64,000 nucleotides of DNA, from assembly GCA_016710385.1 (NCBI GenBank), contig JADJVX010000026.1, positions 62,001-126,000 of the forward strand, given 5' to 3'. The notes below the pieces were generated by a model. It ran no database searches. It had not been told where the DNA came from and saw only the letters and a list, made by a program, of their open reading frames with translations. Position numbers and translations under genes: made by a program. Within the stretch, counting starts at the first letter, position 1. Every line of letters starts with the position of its first letter. Origin of the DNA: Actinomycetales bacterium. Lineage in GTDB: Bacteria > Actinomycetota > Actinomycetes > Actinomycetales > Dermatophilaceae. Below, in pieces: positions 1 through 10,425 of the stretch.

Positions 1-609
1 GAAATGGTGGACGTCTTCTCCCGACTCTTCGGGCCCTACCCCTATCCGGTCTATCGGGCGGTCGTCACCGACGACGACCTGGAGATCCCACTCGAGGCCC
101 AAACCTTGACGATCTTCGGGCTCAATCACCTCGAACCCAGTTGGGAGAACGAGCGATTGGTGGCCCACGAGCTGGCCCACCAATGGTTCGGCAACTCGCT
201 CACCGCCACCCGCTGGCAGGACATCTGGCTGCACGAGGGGTTTGCCTGCTATTCGGAGTGGCTGTGGTCGGAACACATCGGGCGGGCCTCGGCTGCTCGA
301 GCGGCCCGCGTGCATTGGGACAAGATCGACAAGCTGCCCAAGGATCTCGTGTTGGCCGCGCCGGGGTCGCGGCTGATGTTCGACGACCGGATCTACAAGC
401 GGGGGGCGCTCACCCTGCACGCGCTGCGGGTCAAGCTGGGCGACAAGGTCTTCTTCGAGATGCTCCGAGCGTGGACCAAGGCCCGCGCCCACAAGGGCGT
501 CGACACCGAGCGGTTCATCTCGCACGCGGAGGGCTTCGCCAAGCGTTCGTTGGCGCCGTTCTTCGACAAGTGGCTGTGGCGCAAGTCCCTGCCCGACCTG
601 CCCTCCTAG
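1..609 (+). CDS. M1 family metallopeptidase (aminopeptidase N-like), C-terminal part
   Basis: The gene is cut by the window start; about 200 C-terminal residues are present in frame from base 1 to the TAG at 607-609. It carries the gluzincin zinc site HELAH followed by QWFG, and the third ligand Glu in WLHEGFA about 18 residues later, with an aromatic run around GFACYSEWLW. Family members are zinc aminopeptidases that release N-terminal residues from peptides. The short tail after the catalytic domain suggests a compact bacterial M1 enzyme of about 450 residues rather than full-length PepN. It converges with the dienelactone hydrolase gene, 42 nt away. The family call is firm; the substrate is unknown. 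Confidence 0.9.
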   Translation, partial: EMVDVFSRLFGPYPYPVYRAVVTDDDLEIPLEAQTLTIFGLNHLEPSWENERLVAHELAHQWFGNSLTATRWQDIWLHEGFACYSEWLWSEHIGRASAARAARVHWDKIDKLPKDLVLAAPGSRLMFDDRIYKRGALTLHALRVKLGDKVFFEMLRAWTKARAHKGVDTERFISHAEGFAKRSLAPFFDKWLWRKSLPDLPS

Positions 610-651
610 CGCCGTCCGCCCAGCCGCAAGGCCAGCCGAGGTCGGCGCAGG

Positions 652-1370
652 TCAGCTCACCGTGGGCAGGTGGCGGGAAAGGAAGTGGATGGTGCGCTCC
701 CATGCCAACGCCGAGGCCTGCTGGTGGAACATCGGGAAGTCCGCGTTGTCGAAGGCGTGGTTGGCGCCCTCATAGGTGTGGAACTCGCAGTCGGGGTTGG
801 CCATGACCACTCCGCGGATGCGGGCGACCACGTCACCCGGGATGTAGTCGTCGGACAGCCCGAAGTGATGCAGGCTCGGCACGGTGACCAGCGGCGCCGT
901 GTCGACCACCGTCGGCAGCGCCGAGCCATAGAACGACACCAACGCGGTCACCGGGGTCTGCCCGGCCACGAGATAGGCCAGCCCGCCGCCGAAGCAGAAG
1001 CCCACCAGCCCGACCCGCCCATCGACCCCCGGCCGACCGCCGAGCCACGCCACCGCAGCGCTGACGTCGGCCACCGCGGCCGGCCAGTCCAGTCGCGACA
1101 CCAGACCGATCCCTCGTCGAGCATCGAGGGACCCTCGGCGACGGCCTCGGCGTCCAGCCGCCAAAAGACCACCGGGACGAGCACGGCATACCCGAGGTCG
1201 GCGAGGTCCTGCGCGCGCCGCCGGACATACCCCGACACCCCGAAGATCTCCTGGACGAGCACAATGCCGGGCGCATGTGGGGCTCCCGCGGTGGGCGCCC
1301 AGAGGTATGCCGGCAGGTCACCGCCGTCGACGGGGATGGTCACACGGGTCGGGCTGGACGGCTCAGTCAT
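652..1370 (-). pseudogene. Dienelactone hydrolase family protein, single-base frameshift
   Basis: The protein is split over two frames. From ATG 1370 it reads MTEPSSPTRVTIPVDGG to about EGPSMLDEG; the rest (GLVSRLDWPAAV onward to the stop at 652-654) lies in another frame. Restoring one G (a C on the + strand) in the CCC run at 1111-1113 joins them into about 239 residues, the normal length of this family. The alpha/beta-hydrolase triad is intact: nucleophile Cys in GFCFGGG, Asp in the SDDYIPGD region and His in GANHAF. Family members hydrolyse dienelactones or related cyclic esters. The change sits in a G homopolymer, so a sequencing error is as likely as a real mutation. Confidence 0.8.
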
Positions 1371-1427
1371 CCCCTCAGTATCCCCGAACCCCCCACCGGA
1401 CAAACCCGCAAGCTCCCGTGAAACCGT

Positions 1428-2765
1428 GTGCGGCAACGTTCCGCCGTGCGGCACACTCACCCGGTGACCTTCCGGGACCGGCTGCGTGCGCTGCGCGTCG
1501 ACACCACCCCGTTGCACACCTCGCCGGACTTCCGACGGCTTTTCCTGGCCGGCACGGTGTTCTACCTCGGCGGGATGATGTCCTACGTGGCGCTGCCCTG
1601 GCAGCTCTACCACCTCACCGGCAGCAACCTGGCCGTCGGGCTGCTCGGCGCGGTGGAGTTGATCCCGCTGGTCGTCTTCGGCCTCTGGGGCGGCGCCCTG
1701 GCCGACCATGCCGACCGGCGCGTCATCCTGGTCGCCACCGGCATCGCCCAGGTGGTGTTCACGGCCGCACTCATGGTCAACGCCGCGCTCCAGGAGCCCC
1801 AGGCCTGGGCGATCTACGTCATCGGCGCGCTGCTCTCGGCGGCCGGCGCGCTGCAACGTCCCTCCCGCGAGGCGCTCATCCCCCGCACGGTCGGCCACGA
1901 CGAGCTTCCCGCGGCCGTCTCGGTGAGTTCGCTGGGCATGCAGATCGGGCTGCTCGCCGGGCCCGCAGTCGGCGGCATCCTCGTCGAAACAGCCGGTGCG
2001 GCAACGGCATACGCGATCGACGTCACCGGACTGGCCATTGCCACAGGGCTTTTCGCGCGCCTTGCCGCGTATCCCCCTCTCGACGAAGGCACTCCGCCTT
2101 CCATCGCGGCGATCGTCGAAGGCGCTCGGTATGCCGTGTCCCGCAAGGACCTGCTCGGCACCTACCTCATCGATATCGCCGCGATGCTGCTGGCGATGCC
2201 CACGGTGCTCTTCCCCGCCCTGGCTGCCGACGTGCTCGAATCACCGCACATCCTCGGCGTGCTCTACTCCGCCGGCACGGTGGGCAGCCTCCTGGTCACC
2301 GCCACCTCGGGCTGGTCCAGCCGAGTCCATCGGCACGGGCAGGTGGTCGTGATCGCCGCGATCGCCTGGGGGGTCGCGGTGGCGCTCGCCGGGCTCACGA
2401 CGAACATCTGGATCGTCGTCGGGTGTTTCGCGCTGGCCGGCGGCGCTGACATGGTCTCGGCCATTTTCCGCGGCGTCATCTGGCACCAGACCATCCCGGA
2501 TGCCATGCGTGGGCGCCTGGCCGGCATCGAGATGCTGTCCTACTCGATCGGGCCGCTCGGCGGTCAAGTGCGCTCCGGCTTGGTCGCCGACCGCTGGTCG
2601 GTGCGCACGTCGATCACCTCCGGCGGAATCCTCTGCGTCATCGGGGTTGTGGCGACGGCAGCCTGGTTGCGCGACTTCTGGCACTACGACGCTCGCACCG
2701 ACCGGTATGCCGTGGCCGAGCGGGAGCGGAGGTCCCGTGCCGGGGAGTCACCCGGCGACGAGTAG
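1428..2765 (+). CDS. MFS transporter, EntS/MFS_3-type exporter
   Basis: A 433-445 residue polytopic membrane protein with about twelve hydrophobic helices and the MFS loop between helices 2 and 3 (GGALADHADRRVIL). The N-terminal stretch TSPDFRRLFLAGTVFYLGG resembles EntS-type exporters of siderophores and other small molecules. Two GTG starts are possible, 1428 and 1464; the one at 1464 (MTFRDRLRALR) fits the family N-terminus better. The stop TAG at 2763 is also the first three bases of the -10 element of the next gene. The substrate cannot be read from sequence. Confidence 0.85.
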   Translation: MRQRSAVRHTHPVTFRDRLRALRVDTTPLHTSPDFRRLFLAGTVFYLGGMMSYVALPWQLYHLTGSNLAVGLLGAVELIPLVVFGLWGGALADHADRRVILVATGIAQVVFTAALMVNAALQEPQAWAIYVIGALLSAAGALQRPSREALIPRTVGHDELPAAVSVSSLGMQIGLLAGPAVGGILVETAGAATAYAIDVTGLAIATGLFARLAAYPPLDEGTPPSIAAIVEGARYAVSRKDLLGTYLIDIAAMLLAMPTVLFPALAADVLESPHILGVLYSAGTVGSLLVTATSGWSSRVHRHGQVVVIAAIAWGVAVALAGLTTNIWIVVGCFALAGGADMVSAIFRGVIWHQTIPDAMRGRLAGIEMLSYSIGPLGGQVRSGLVADRWSVRTSITSGGILCVIGVVATAAWLRDFWHYDARTDRYAVAERERRSRAGESPGDE

Positions 2766-2776
2766 CGTGGTCGTCC

Positions 2777-3658
2777 ATGCGATTCATGCGGATCGGGGTG
2801 CGCGGCTCCGAACGGCCGGTGGTCGTCACACCCGCGGGCCAGCTCTACGACCTCTCGCCGGTGACCCCGGACATCGACGGGGACTTCTTCGCCGGAGATG
2901 GCATCGCCAAGACCCGGGCCGCGCTCTCGACCCGGAGCCTGCGCCGCATCGAAGCCGGCAAGGACCGCGTCGGTGCGCCGATCGCCCGTCCCGGTGCCGT
3001 CGTCTGTCTCGGCGCCAACTACGCGGCCCACGCCGCCGAGTCGGGCATCACGCCACCGGCATACCCGGTTGTGTTTTTCAAGCACCCCAACACCGTGGTC
3101 GGGCCGTTTGACGAGATCCGGATGCCGGCCGGCTCGGAGAAGCTCGACTGGGAGGTCGAACTCGCCCTCGTCATCGGAGCCACCGCGGCGGGCCTCAGGT
3201 CGGACGCTGAGGCCCTCGACTGCATCGCCGGGGTGACCATCGCCAACGATGTCTCCGAGCGAGCCTTCCAACTGGAGATCTCGGGCGGTCAGTGGTCGAA
3301 GGGCAAGTCGGCGCCGACCTTTTGCCCGGTGGGTCCGGCCCTCGTGCCGATCGACCAGATCGACGACGTGCAGGATCTGCGGCTGCAGTCGTGGGTCAAC
3401 GGCCAGGCCCGCCAGGACTCGTCCACGGCCGACATGATCTTCAGCGTCGCGACCATCGTGCGCGAGCTGAGCCAGGTGATGACCCTCGATCCCGGCGACC
3501 TTGTGCTCACCGGCACTCCTGAGGGTGTCGCCCTGTCCGGCCGCTTCCCATATCTCGTCGACGGCGACACGATCGAGCTGGCCATCGACGGCCTCGGCGA
3601 GCAGCGCCAGCGAGTCGCGAAGGCGCCGGTCGCGGCGGCATACGGGCTGGACGACTGA
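2777..3658 (+). CDS. Fumarylacetoacetate hydrolase family protein
   Basis: A 293-residue protein with an N-terminal FAH-associated region and a C-terminal FAH catalytic core. Visible signatures are VFFKHPNTVVGPFDEI, the metal-binding acidic stretch DWEVELALVIG, NDVSERAFQ, and the closing GDLVLTGTPEGVA near residue 250. Relatives hydrolyse or decarboxylate 2-oxo-dicarboxylic ring-cleavage products in the cytoplasm; the exact substrate is unknown. The message looks leaderless: TAGCGT (2763-2768) lies 8 nt before the ATG and overlaps the previous stop codon. Confidence 0.9.
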   Translation: MRFMRIGVRGSERPVVVTPAGQLYDLSPVTPDIDGDFFAGDGIAKTRAALSTRSLRRIEAGKDRVGAPIARPGAVVCLGANYAAHAAESGITPPAYPVVFFKHPNTVVGPFDEIRMPAGSEKLDWEVELALVIGATAAGLRSDAEALDCIAGVTIANDVSERAFQLEISGGQWSKGKSAPTFCPVGPALVPIDQIDDVQDLRLQSWVNGQARQDSSTADMIFSVATIVRELSQVMTLDPGDLVLTGTPEGVALSGRFPYLVDGDTIELAIDGLGEQRQRVAKAPVAAAYGLDD

Positions 3659-3704
3659 GCCGTCCCCCGCACCTAACCAGAGCCGACTCACTAGTCTGAC
3701 GGTC

Positions 3705-4526
3705 GTGGACTTCGACGCCCTCCCCGACCTGCAGGACCACCCGAGCGCCTATTACGTGCGGCTGAGCGACACCGAGTACCAACCCACGCTCAACACCCAG
3801 GGCGCCTGGAACCCCCACGAACAGCACATGGCGCCCGTCTCGGGGCTGGTCGCGCACGCGCTCACCCGGCACGAGCCGCGCCCGGAGATGCAGCTTGCGC
3901 GGGTCACCTACGAGATCCTCGGGATGATCCCGGCGCTGCCCACGAGCGTGCAGGTGCGCACCGTGCGCCCCGGCCGCACCATCGAGATGATCGAGGCCGT
4001 CGCCGTCGCCGGGCGTCGTGAGGTGATCCGGGCAACGGCCTGGCGGTTGGCCCGGCACGACTCCAGCCCGGTCGCCGGCGGGGTGCCCGAGCCGATGGAC
4101 GGGCCGCAGGGCTGGGTGACCTGGGAGCCCTCGCAGATGTGGGGCGGCGGCTACATCCGGTCGATCGAGTTCGTCGGAGCGTCCGACCGCGAACGCGGCC
4201 GAGGGAGAGCGTGGATTCGCACGCCGCTGGCGGTCGTCGCCGACGAAGAGGTCTCGCCGGTCGCGGCCTACCTCGGCCTGGTCGACACCGCCAATGGCAT
4301 GAATACCCGCGTCGACCCGAGCGACTGGATGTTCCCCAATATCGACATGTCGGTGCATCTCTATCGCGAGCCGGTCGGCGGTCCGGGCCACTGGGTCGGC
4401 TTCGACACCCTCGTCACGCTCGGCGACAACGGCGTCGGCCTCACCTCGACGACTCTGCACGACGAACTCGGCGCGGTCGGGCGATGCGAGCAGATCCTCA
4501 CCGTGCGCAAGCTGCCGCCGCGCTGA
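3705..4526 (+). CDS. Thioesterase-family protein (TesB-like double hotdog)
   Basis: 273 residues starting at GTG 3705 (MDFDALPDLQDHP). A TANNNT element (TAGTCT, 3692-3697) lies 7 nt upstream, which supports this start and a leaderless message. It resembles the actinobacterial TesB-like acyl-CoA thioesterase family: an N-terminal hotdog with GAWNPHEQHMAPVSGLVAHAL and a C-terminal hotdog with DTANGMNTRVDPSDWMFPNIDM. It probably acts on acyl-CoAs of unknown type. It follows the FAH gene on the same strand and converges with osmC. Confidence 0.75.
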   Translation: MDFDALPDLQDHPSAYYVRLSDTEYQPTLNTQGAWNPHEQHMAPVSGLVAHALTRHEPRPEMQLARVTYEILGMIPALPTSVQVRTVRPGRTIEMIEAVAVAGRREVIRATAWRLARHDSSPVAGGVPEPMDGPQGWVTWEPSQMWGGGYIRSIEFVGASDRERGRGRAWIRTPLAVVADEEVSPVAAYLGLVDTANGMNTRVDPSDWMFPNIDMSVHLYREPVGGPGHWVGFDTLVTLGDNGVGLTSTTLHDELGAVGRCEQILTVRKLPPR

Positions 4527-4588
4527 GCGCGCTGCTTGGCTGCGCGTCCAGTTGGCTTGTGCCCCAACGCCATTCAGGCCGGCGGCCG

Positions 4589-5062
4589 TCACTCGATGAC
4601 GGTGTCGCCGACCACGCTCCGCACCGGCGTCGGGAGCATGACGGTGCGGCTGACCGTGCAGAGCTTCTCGTGCGAGAGACGCACCACCCGCTCGACCATG
4701 CCCGCGGCGGCCTGGCCCGCGTCCGTGTCGGGAAAGGCCAACCGGAAGGTGATCTCCACTCCGGCAAGGTGATTGCCCAGCTCATCGGAGGTCTTGTCCG
4801 CGACGACATCCACGACGAAGGACTCGGGCTCGGTGCGCCGGGTCGTCACCTCGTCGACGTCGACCGACGTGCACCCGGCAATCGCGGCCAAGAGCAACTC
4901 CACCGGCGTGTATGCCGTGTCGTCGCCCCTGCCGAGGGTGACCGTCCCGCCGCGGACGTTGTGCACGGCATACCGGCCTGGAGCAGTGCGCTCGAGGCGG
5001 ACCGAGCGGCGGCCTGGTGCGGCGGGTTGCGGGGAAGCGGACGGCTGTGGAGTCGACACCAT
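4589..5062 (-). CDS. OsmC family protein
   Basis: 157 residues. The OsmC/Ohr fold is indicated by PVELLLAAIAGCTSVDVDEV in the middle and the second conserved Cys in HEKLCTVSRTV near the C-terminus. The two cysteines are those used for thiol-based peroxide reduction in this family. The first 30 residues are Pro/Ser-rich and extra. The N-terminal RYAV and the nearby DDTAYTPV are both encoded by copies of the GTATGCCG motif. It could be an organic hydroperoxide reductase or a general OsmC protein; sequence alone does not decide. Confidence 0.85.
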   Translation of the reverse strand: MVSTPQPSASPQPAAPGRRSVRLERTAPGRYAVHNVRGGTVTLGRGDDTAYTPVELLLAAIAGCTSVDVDEVTTRRTEPESFVVDVVADKTSDELGNHLAGVEITFRLAFPDTDAGQAAAGMVERVVRLSHEKLCTVSRTVMLPTPVRSVVGDTVIE

Positions 5063-5161
5063 GGCGACACCCTCTCATCCGGCTCACCCGACTGATCCAG
5101 GACACGTGGCTCATCCCGATCATCCGGCCATCGAGGGGATGACCGGCATAGGCTTGCGGGC

Positions 5162-5830
5162 ATGAGTACCGACCCGGGGTCACAGTCTCCCTTCACGGAC
5201 CCGACCGGCGCCGCGAGTGACGCGGTGCATCCCGATGCGACCGCTCCCGCCTCACCCTGGGGTGAGACGCCCGGGGCGGTCGGCCCGACCACACCCATGC
5301 CCACGGCATACCCCGGCCCGGCCCCCGCACCTGCGCAACCGTCCTACGCCCCTCCGCCGCCCCCGCCCTCGCCCCCCGCAGCGCCCCCCGCAGCGCCGAG
5401 CGGATATCCGGGACAGTACGGCGGGCAGCAGCATGGCGGGCAGCCTTACGGTGGGCAGCCCTACGGCGGGCAGTCCGGCCAGGCCTATCCGCCCTACGGC
5501 GCTCCGGGAGCCCCGGCACCCGGCTACAACGCCTACGGCCCGTACGGCGGGTTTGCCTCGGGCGCCGAACACCCCCAAGGCACGCTCATCCTCGTGCTCG
5601 GCATTGTCGGCTTGGTGCTGTGCCAACTCGCAGGTCCGGTGGCGTGGATCATGGGCCGCAACGCGCTGCGCGAGATGGATGCCAGCGGGCAGCAGTTCAC
5701 GAACCGCGGCCAGGTGAAGGCCGGCATGATCTGCGGCATCATCGCCACAGTCTTGACCGCCCTGGTCATCGTGCTCTACATCGCGATGATCGCCGGGCTG
5801 CTGGCGAGTTCAAGCACGGGCATCCGCTAG
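5162..5830 (+). CDS. DUF4190-type small membrane protein with Pro/Gly/Gln-rich N-terminus
   Basis: 222 residues. The first 130 are low complexity (Pro-rich, then GGQPYGGQ repeats) and presumably cytoplasmic. The last 90 carry two membrane segments around HPQGTLILVLGIVGLVLCQLAG and GIIATVLTALVIVLYIAMIAG, separated by a short loop with GRNALREMDASG, as in DUF4190 proteins. No enzymatic motif is present. The -10 element TAGGCT (5149-5154) ends 7 nt before the ATG, so the mRNA is probably leaderless, and it overlaps a CGGCATA copy. Confidence 0.8.
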   Translation: MSTDPGSQSPFTDPTGAASDAVHPDATAPASPWGETPGAVGPTTPMPTAYPGPAPAPAQPSYAPPPPPPSPPAAPPAAPSGYPGQYGGQQHGGQPYGGQPYGGQSGQAYPPYGAPGAPAPGYNAYGPYGGFASGAEHPQGTLILVLGIVGLVLCQLAGPVAWIMGRNALREMDASGQQFTNRGQVKAGMICGIIATVLTALVIVLYIAMIAGLLASSSTGIR

Positions 5831-5970
5831 GAGGTCGGCGACGGCGGTCGGGCCTCGGTGGAGTTCAGGCCGGGGTTTCGCCTGGTATGCCGTTGGGCTG
5901 AGTCCGACCCGCGGCAGGGTTGATTGCCCTTCTCTGATCGATGCTTACAGGATCAGCTTTCCCCTTGTGT

Positions 5971-5999
5971 TCGAACATTTGTCATAGTACACTCGTGCT
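5971..5999 (+). promoter_or_regulatory. SOS-box-like site and leaderless promoter of DUF222/HNH copy 1
   Basis: TCGAAC at 5971-5976 plus GTCATA at 5981-5986 has the spacing of the actinobacterial LexA box (TCGAAC-N4-GTTCGA); the left half is perfect and the right half weak. TACACT at 5988-5993 ends 6 nt before the ATG at 6000 and can serve as -10 of a leaderless mRNA. The same arrangement precedes copy 2. LexA control of 13E12-family genes is known in mycobacteria; here it is inferred. Confidence 0.5.
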
Positions 6000-7780
<1,781 letters not shown>

Positions 7781-7797
7781 GTCGACGCCCACCGGGC

Positions 7798-9177
7798 CTA
7801 CGCCCGTTGAGGGCCCGTGGTGGCAGCACCCCGCTCCTCGTCAGGCCTGACCGACAGTCCACGAGCGATGCCGGCGACGGCGGCTGCCGCCTCGGCAGCG
7901 GCCAGCACCTCGCGCACCGGCCGGCCCAATCGCTGAGCCGCCGCCCGCGCATCCTCGAACTCCACCGTCGCCTGCACGATCCGCCCGGCCCGCGATCCGA
8001 CCTTGATCCGCACGGTCTCGCCATCGACGGCGACCGGCACCCACGACCGCGCGAGGGTATGCCGCGCGACGGCATACTCGCGCACACCGAGCGTGGACGT
8101 GTGCGCGAAGAGCACCTCCCGCACGACGTCGGCGGCCCCAAGCGACACGAGGGCATGCACCGTGTGTGCAGGACGCCCCTTCTTCATGAGGATCGGCGTG
8201 AGCCAGGCATCGGCCGCGCCCGCGTCGAGCAGCGCCTCGAGCACCGTCGGCCACACCCGCGGGTCGAGATCATCGACATTGGTCTCGAGAACGAGCAGCG
8301 ATTCGGTGGCAGGCCCGTCTCCCACCAAGCCAACCTCCGCAGCCCCGTCTCCCGCAGCCCCGTCTCCCGCAGGCCCGTCTCCCGCAGACCCGGCACCCAC
8401 GGGTCCGAACCTCCCGACGATCGCCCGCACCACATTGGCCCGGTCGGCCCGTTCCCGGGCACCGGCGCCCACCCCGACCCGCTGCACCCGACTGGGCGGC
8501 AACACCGTAGCCACCCCTGCCAGCGTCGTCACCAGGGCTACTCCGGTCGGCGTCGCCAGCTCGCCGAGATCGGACTCCGCGCCGCCGGTCACCACCGGCC
8601 AGCCGGACCGGGCGACCAGGGACAACACGGCCGGACCAGGCACCGGCAGGCGACCATGCGCGGCGCGCACCGATCCCGACCCCAGCGCGATCGCCCCGGC
8701 TCGCACCGTCGAAGTCGACACTTCGCCGACCAGATCGACCAGGGCAGCGCACACGCCGACGACATCGGCGATCGAATCCCACGACCCGACCTCGTGAAAC
8801 TCCACCGCGTCGGCAGGTATGCCGTGCACCTCACCTTCGGCCTCGGCAAGGTGAGCGAAAACGCTTGTCGCGCAACGGCATACCTCGGCATTGAGACCCG
8901 TGGCAGCGGCGAGCAGCCCTCGGATCGTGGCCCACGAGCGGTGTGGGTGGTCCTCAGCGAGGGAACTCACCACCGCGCGCGAAGCACGCAATCCGCTTCT
9001 CTGACAAGCGGATAGCTCGATCGACACCAGCCCGGGCACGACAGCCTCGACGGCCGAGCGCACGGCGTTCAACGACGCCCCGGCGTCGAGCAACGCGCCC
9101 AGGAGCATGTCGCCGGCCACCCCGGCCGACAGGTCCAGCCAGACCGCCGTCCCTGACGCAGTCTCTGGCGCCCTCAC
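7798..9177 (-). CDS. larC: LarC-type nickel insertion protein (nickel-pincer cofactor chelatase)
   Basis: 459 residues from GTG 9177. The LarC1 part starts WLDLSAGVAGDMLLGALLDAG. After a linker of Gly/Asp-rich repeats (15-nt DNA period near 8340-8395) comes the LarC2 part with LETNVDDLDPRVWPTVLEALLDAGAADAW and MKKGRPAHTVHAL. LarC puts nickel into the pyridinium bis-thiocarboxylate cofactor used by lactate racemase and relatives. In Lactobacillus the two parts are joined by ribosomal frameshifting; here they form one open frame. The start overlaps the histidine kinase stop (GTGA, 9174-9177), implying translational coupling. No larA, larB or larE is in the window. Confidence 0.85.
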   Translation of the reverse strand: MRAPETASGTAVWLDLSAGVAGDMLLGALLDAGASLNAVRSAVEAVVPGLVSIELSACQRSGLRASRAVVSSLAEDHPHRSWATIRGLLAAATGLNAEVCRCATSVFAHLAEAEGEVHGIPADAVEFHEVGSWDSIADVVGVCAALVDLVGEVSTSTVRAGAIALGSGSVRAAHGRLPVPGPAVLSLVARSGWPVVTGGAESDLGELATPTGVALVTTLAGVATVLPPSRVQRVGVGAGARERADRANVVRAIVGRFGPVGAGSAGDGPAGDGAAGDGAAEVGLVGDGPATESLLVLETNVDDLDPRVWPTVLEALLDAGAADAWLTPILMKKGRPAHTVHALVSLGAADVVREVLFAHTSTLGVREYAVARHTLARSWVPVAVDGETVRIKVGSRAGRIVQATVEFEDARAAAQRLGRPVREVLAAAEAAAAVAGIARGLSVRPDEERGAATTGPQRA

Positions 9178-10355
9178 GACGCCAGGTCCGGGATCCGCGC
9201 CACAACCGAGAACCCTTGGCCCGGCACGGACGACCACTGCACCGTGCCGTCGAGTGCGGCCACTCGCTCGGTCATGCCGACCAGCCCATGGCCGGGCGTG
9301 ATCGGGTCGGCTCCTTGGCCGTCGTCGCGCACCGACACGTCGATCCAGCCGTCGCGTCGGTGCACGTTCACCCAGGCGTGGTCGGCCTGAGCATGCTTGG
9401 CGGCATTGGTCAGTGACTCCTGGACCACCCGGCATACCGCATCGGCCCGCGTCCGGCTCACCTCGTCGAGGGTGGCGTCGAGGTCGAGCGACACCGCCGG
9501 TCGCGGCAGGCTGCGGGCCGTGCGGGTGATCTTGTCGCGCAAGCTGACCGGCCCGTCACGAAGCTGGGTCACCGCGCCGCGCACGTCGCGGATCAGACCG
9601 GCGGCCAGGGCCCGCGCGTCGGCCACCAACCCCTCGGTCTCGGGAGTCGTATGCCGGGCGATGAGTTCCAGCGTCAGCGACAGGGTCGTCACCTGATTGC
9701 CCATGCTGTCGTGCAACTCGCGGGCGATGCGCAGGCGTTCGTCGGCGGCGCTGACCTCGGCCAGGCGGGCCTGGGTGGCCGCGAGGTCGGCATTGGTCTG
9801 CACGAGGCGGGCGTTGGTCAGCTCGAGTTCGCGGGCGACCGCCGCGGATGTGTCGCGTTCGCGGGCCGAGCGCACGACGACATCGACCATGAGCGAAGCA
9901 AAGAAGATCAAGGCGCCATAGACGACAGCCCAGACGATGGTGCCGCCCTTGAGGACGAGAATGCCCATCAGGCCCAGGACGAGGAAGACGCCGAGGACGA
10001 CGAGGCCTCGGGTCTGGAGCGACCAGCCGCACGCACCGGCCAGCAGCACCAGGAAGACCGGCGCGATCTGGTCGACGCCCCAGACCAGGTTGGCCCCCAG
10101 GGCCGCAGCGACTCCGACGACCATGGCCCAGCGATCGGTGGGGTGTGGGCGCAGGAGTGCGTCGGACAGCATGACGAAGCACACCAGGACGATCACCGAC
10201 AAGAGCCACCAGACCACCGGCACTTCGGCGCGCCGGTGCGACAGCGCAGCGGGGAGCACGACACCGGCCCACGCGACGACGCCGCCGATCGCGGCGAGGA
10301 TCGTCACCGGGTCCAGGGGCGCGCGCGACGGGCGGGCAGCCGACGCTTCGCTCAC
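9174..10355 (-). CDS. Sensor histidine kinase, NarL/DesK type
   Basis: About 393 residues. Five or so N-terminal membrane helices (residues 15-160) are followed by a coiled coil, the HisKA_3 box LRIARELHDSMGNQ (His about 215) and a HATPase domain with DGQGADPITPGHGLVGMTERVAAL. It phosphorylates a partner regulator, almost certainly the NarL-type protein encoded just upstream (10426-11124). I chose GTG 10355 over ATG 10358 because TAGGCT (10362-10367) lies 6 nt before it, the spacing of the other leaderless genes here. The signal sensed is unknown. Confidence 0.9.
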   Translation of the reverse strand: MSEASAARPSRAPLDPVTILAAIGGVVAWAGVVLPAALSHRRAEVPVVWWLLSVIVLVCFVMLSDALLRPHPTDRWAMVVGVAAALGANLVWGVDQIAPVFLVLLAGACGWSLQTRGLVVLGVFLVLGLMGILVLKGGTIVWAVVYGALIFFASLMVDVVVRSARERDTSAAVARELELTNARLVQTNADLAATQARLAEVSAADERLRIARELHDSMGNQVTTLSLTLELIARHTTPETEGLVADARALAAGLIRDVRGAVTQLRDGPVSLRDKITRTARSLPRPAVSLDLDATLDEVSRTRADAVCRVVQESLTNAAKHAQADHAWVNVHRRDGWIDVSVRDDGQGADPITPGHGLVGMTERVAALDGTVQWSSVPGQGFSVVARIPDLAS

Positions 10356-10425
10356 CATGCCAGCCTATGAGTCGCGACCACGCCGGACAATGGCCCCACG
10401 ACCGGGCATCCGGCGACAGCGGCGC

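Noticed and set aside
1100..1130. Programmed frameshift in the dienelactone hydrolase gene
   Set aside because: No slippery heptamer or downstream pseudoknot is evident; a single missing base in a G run is the simpler explanation.
948..1898. 316-codon frame running from the hydrolase gene through the MFS gene on the minus strand
   Set aside because: Only its last third is the genuine hydrolase N-terminal part; the rest is antisense to the MFS gene with shadow composition.
7798..9177. Programmed frameshift in larC as in Lactobacillus
   Set aside because: Both LarC halves are in one uninterrupted frame here.
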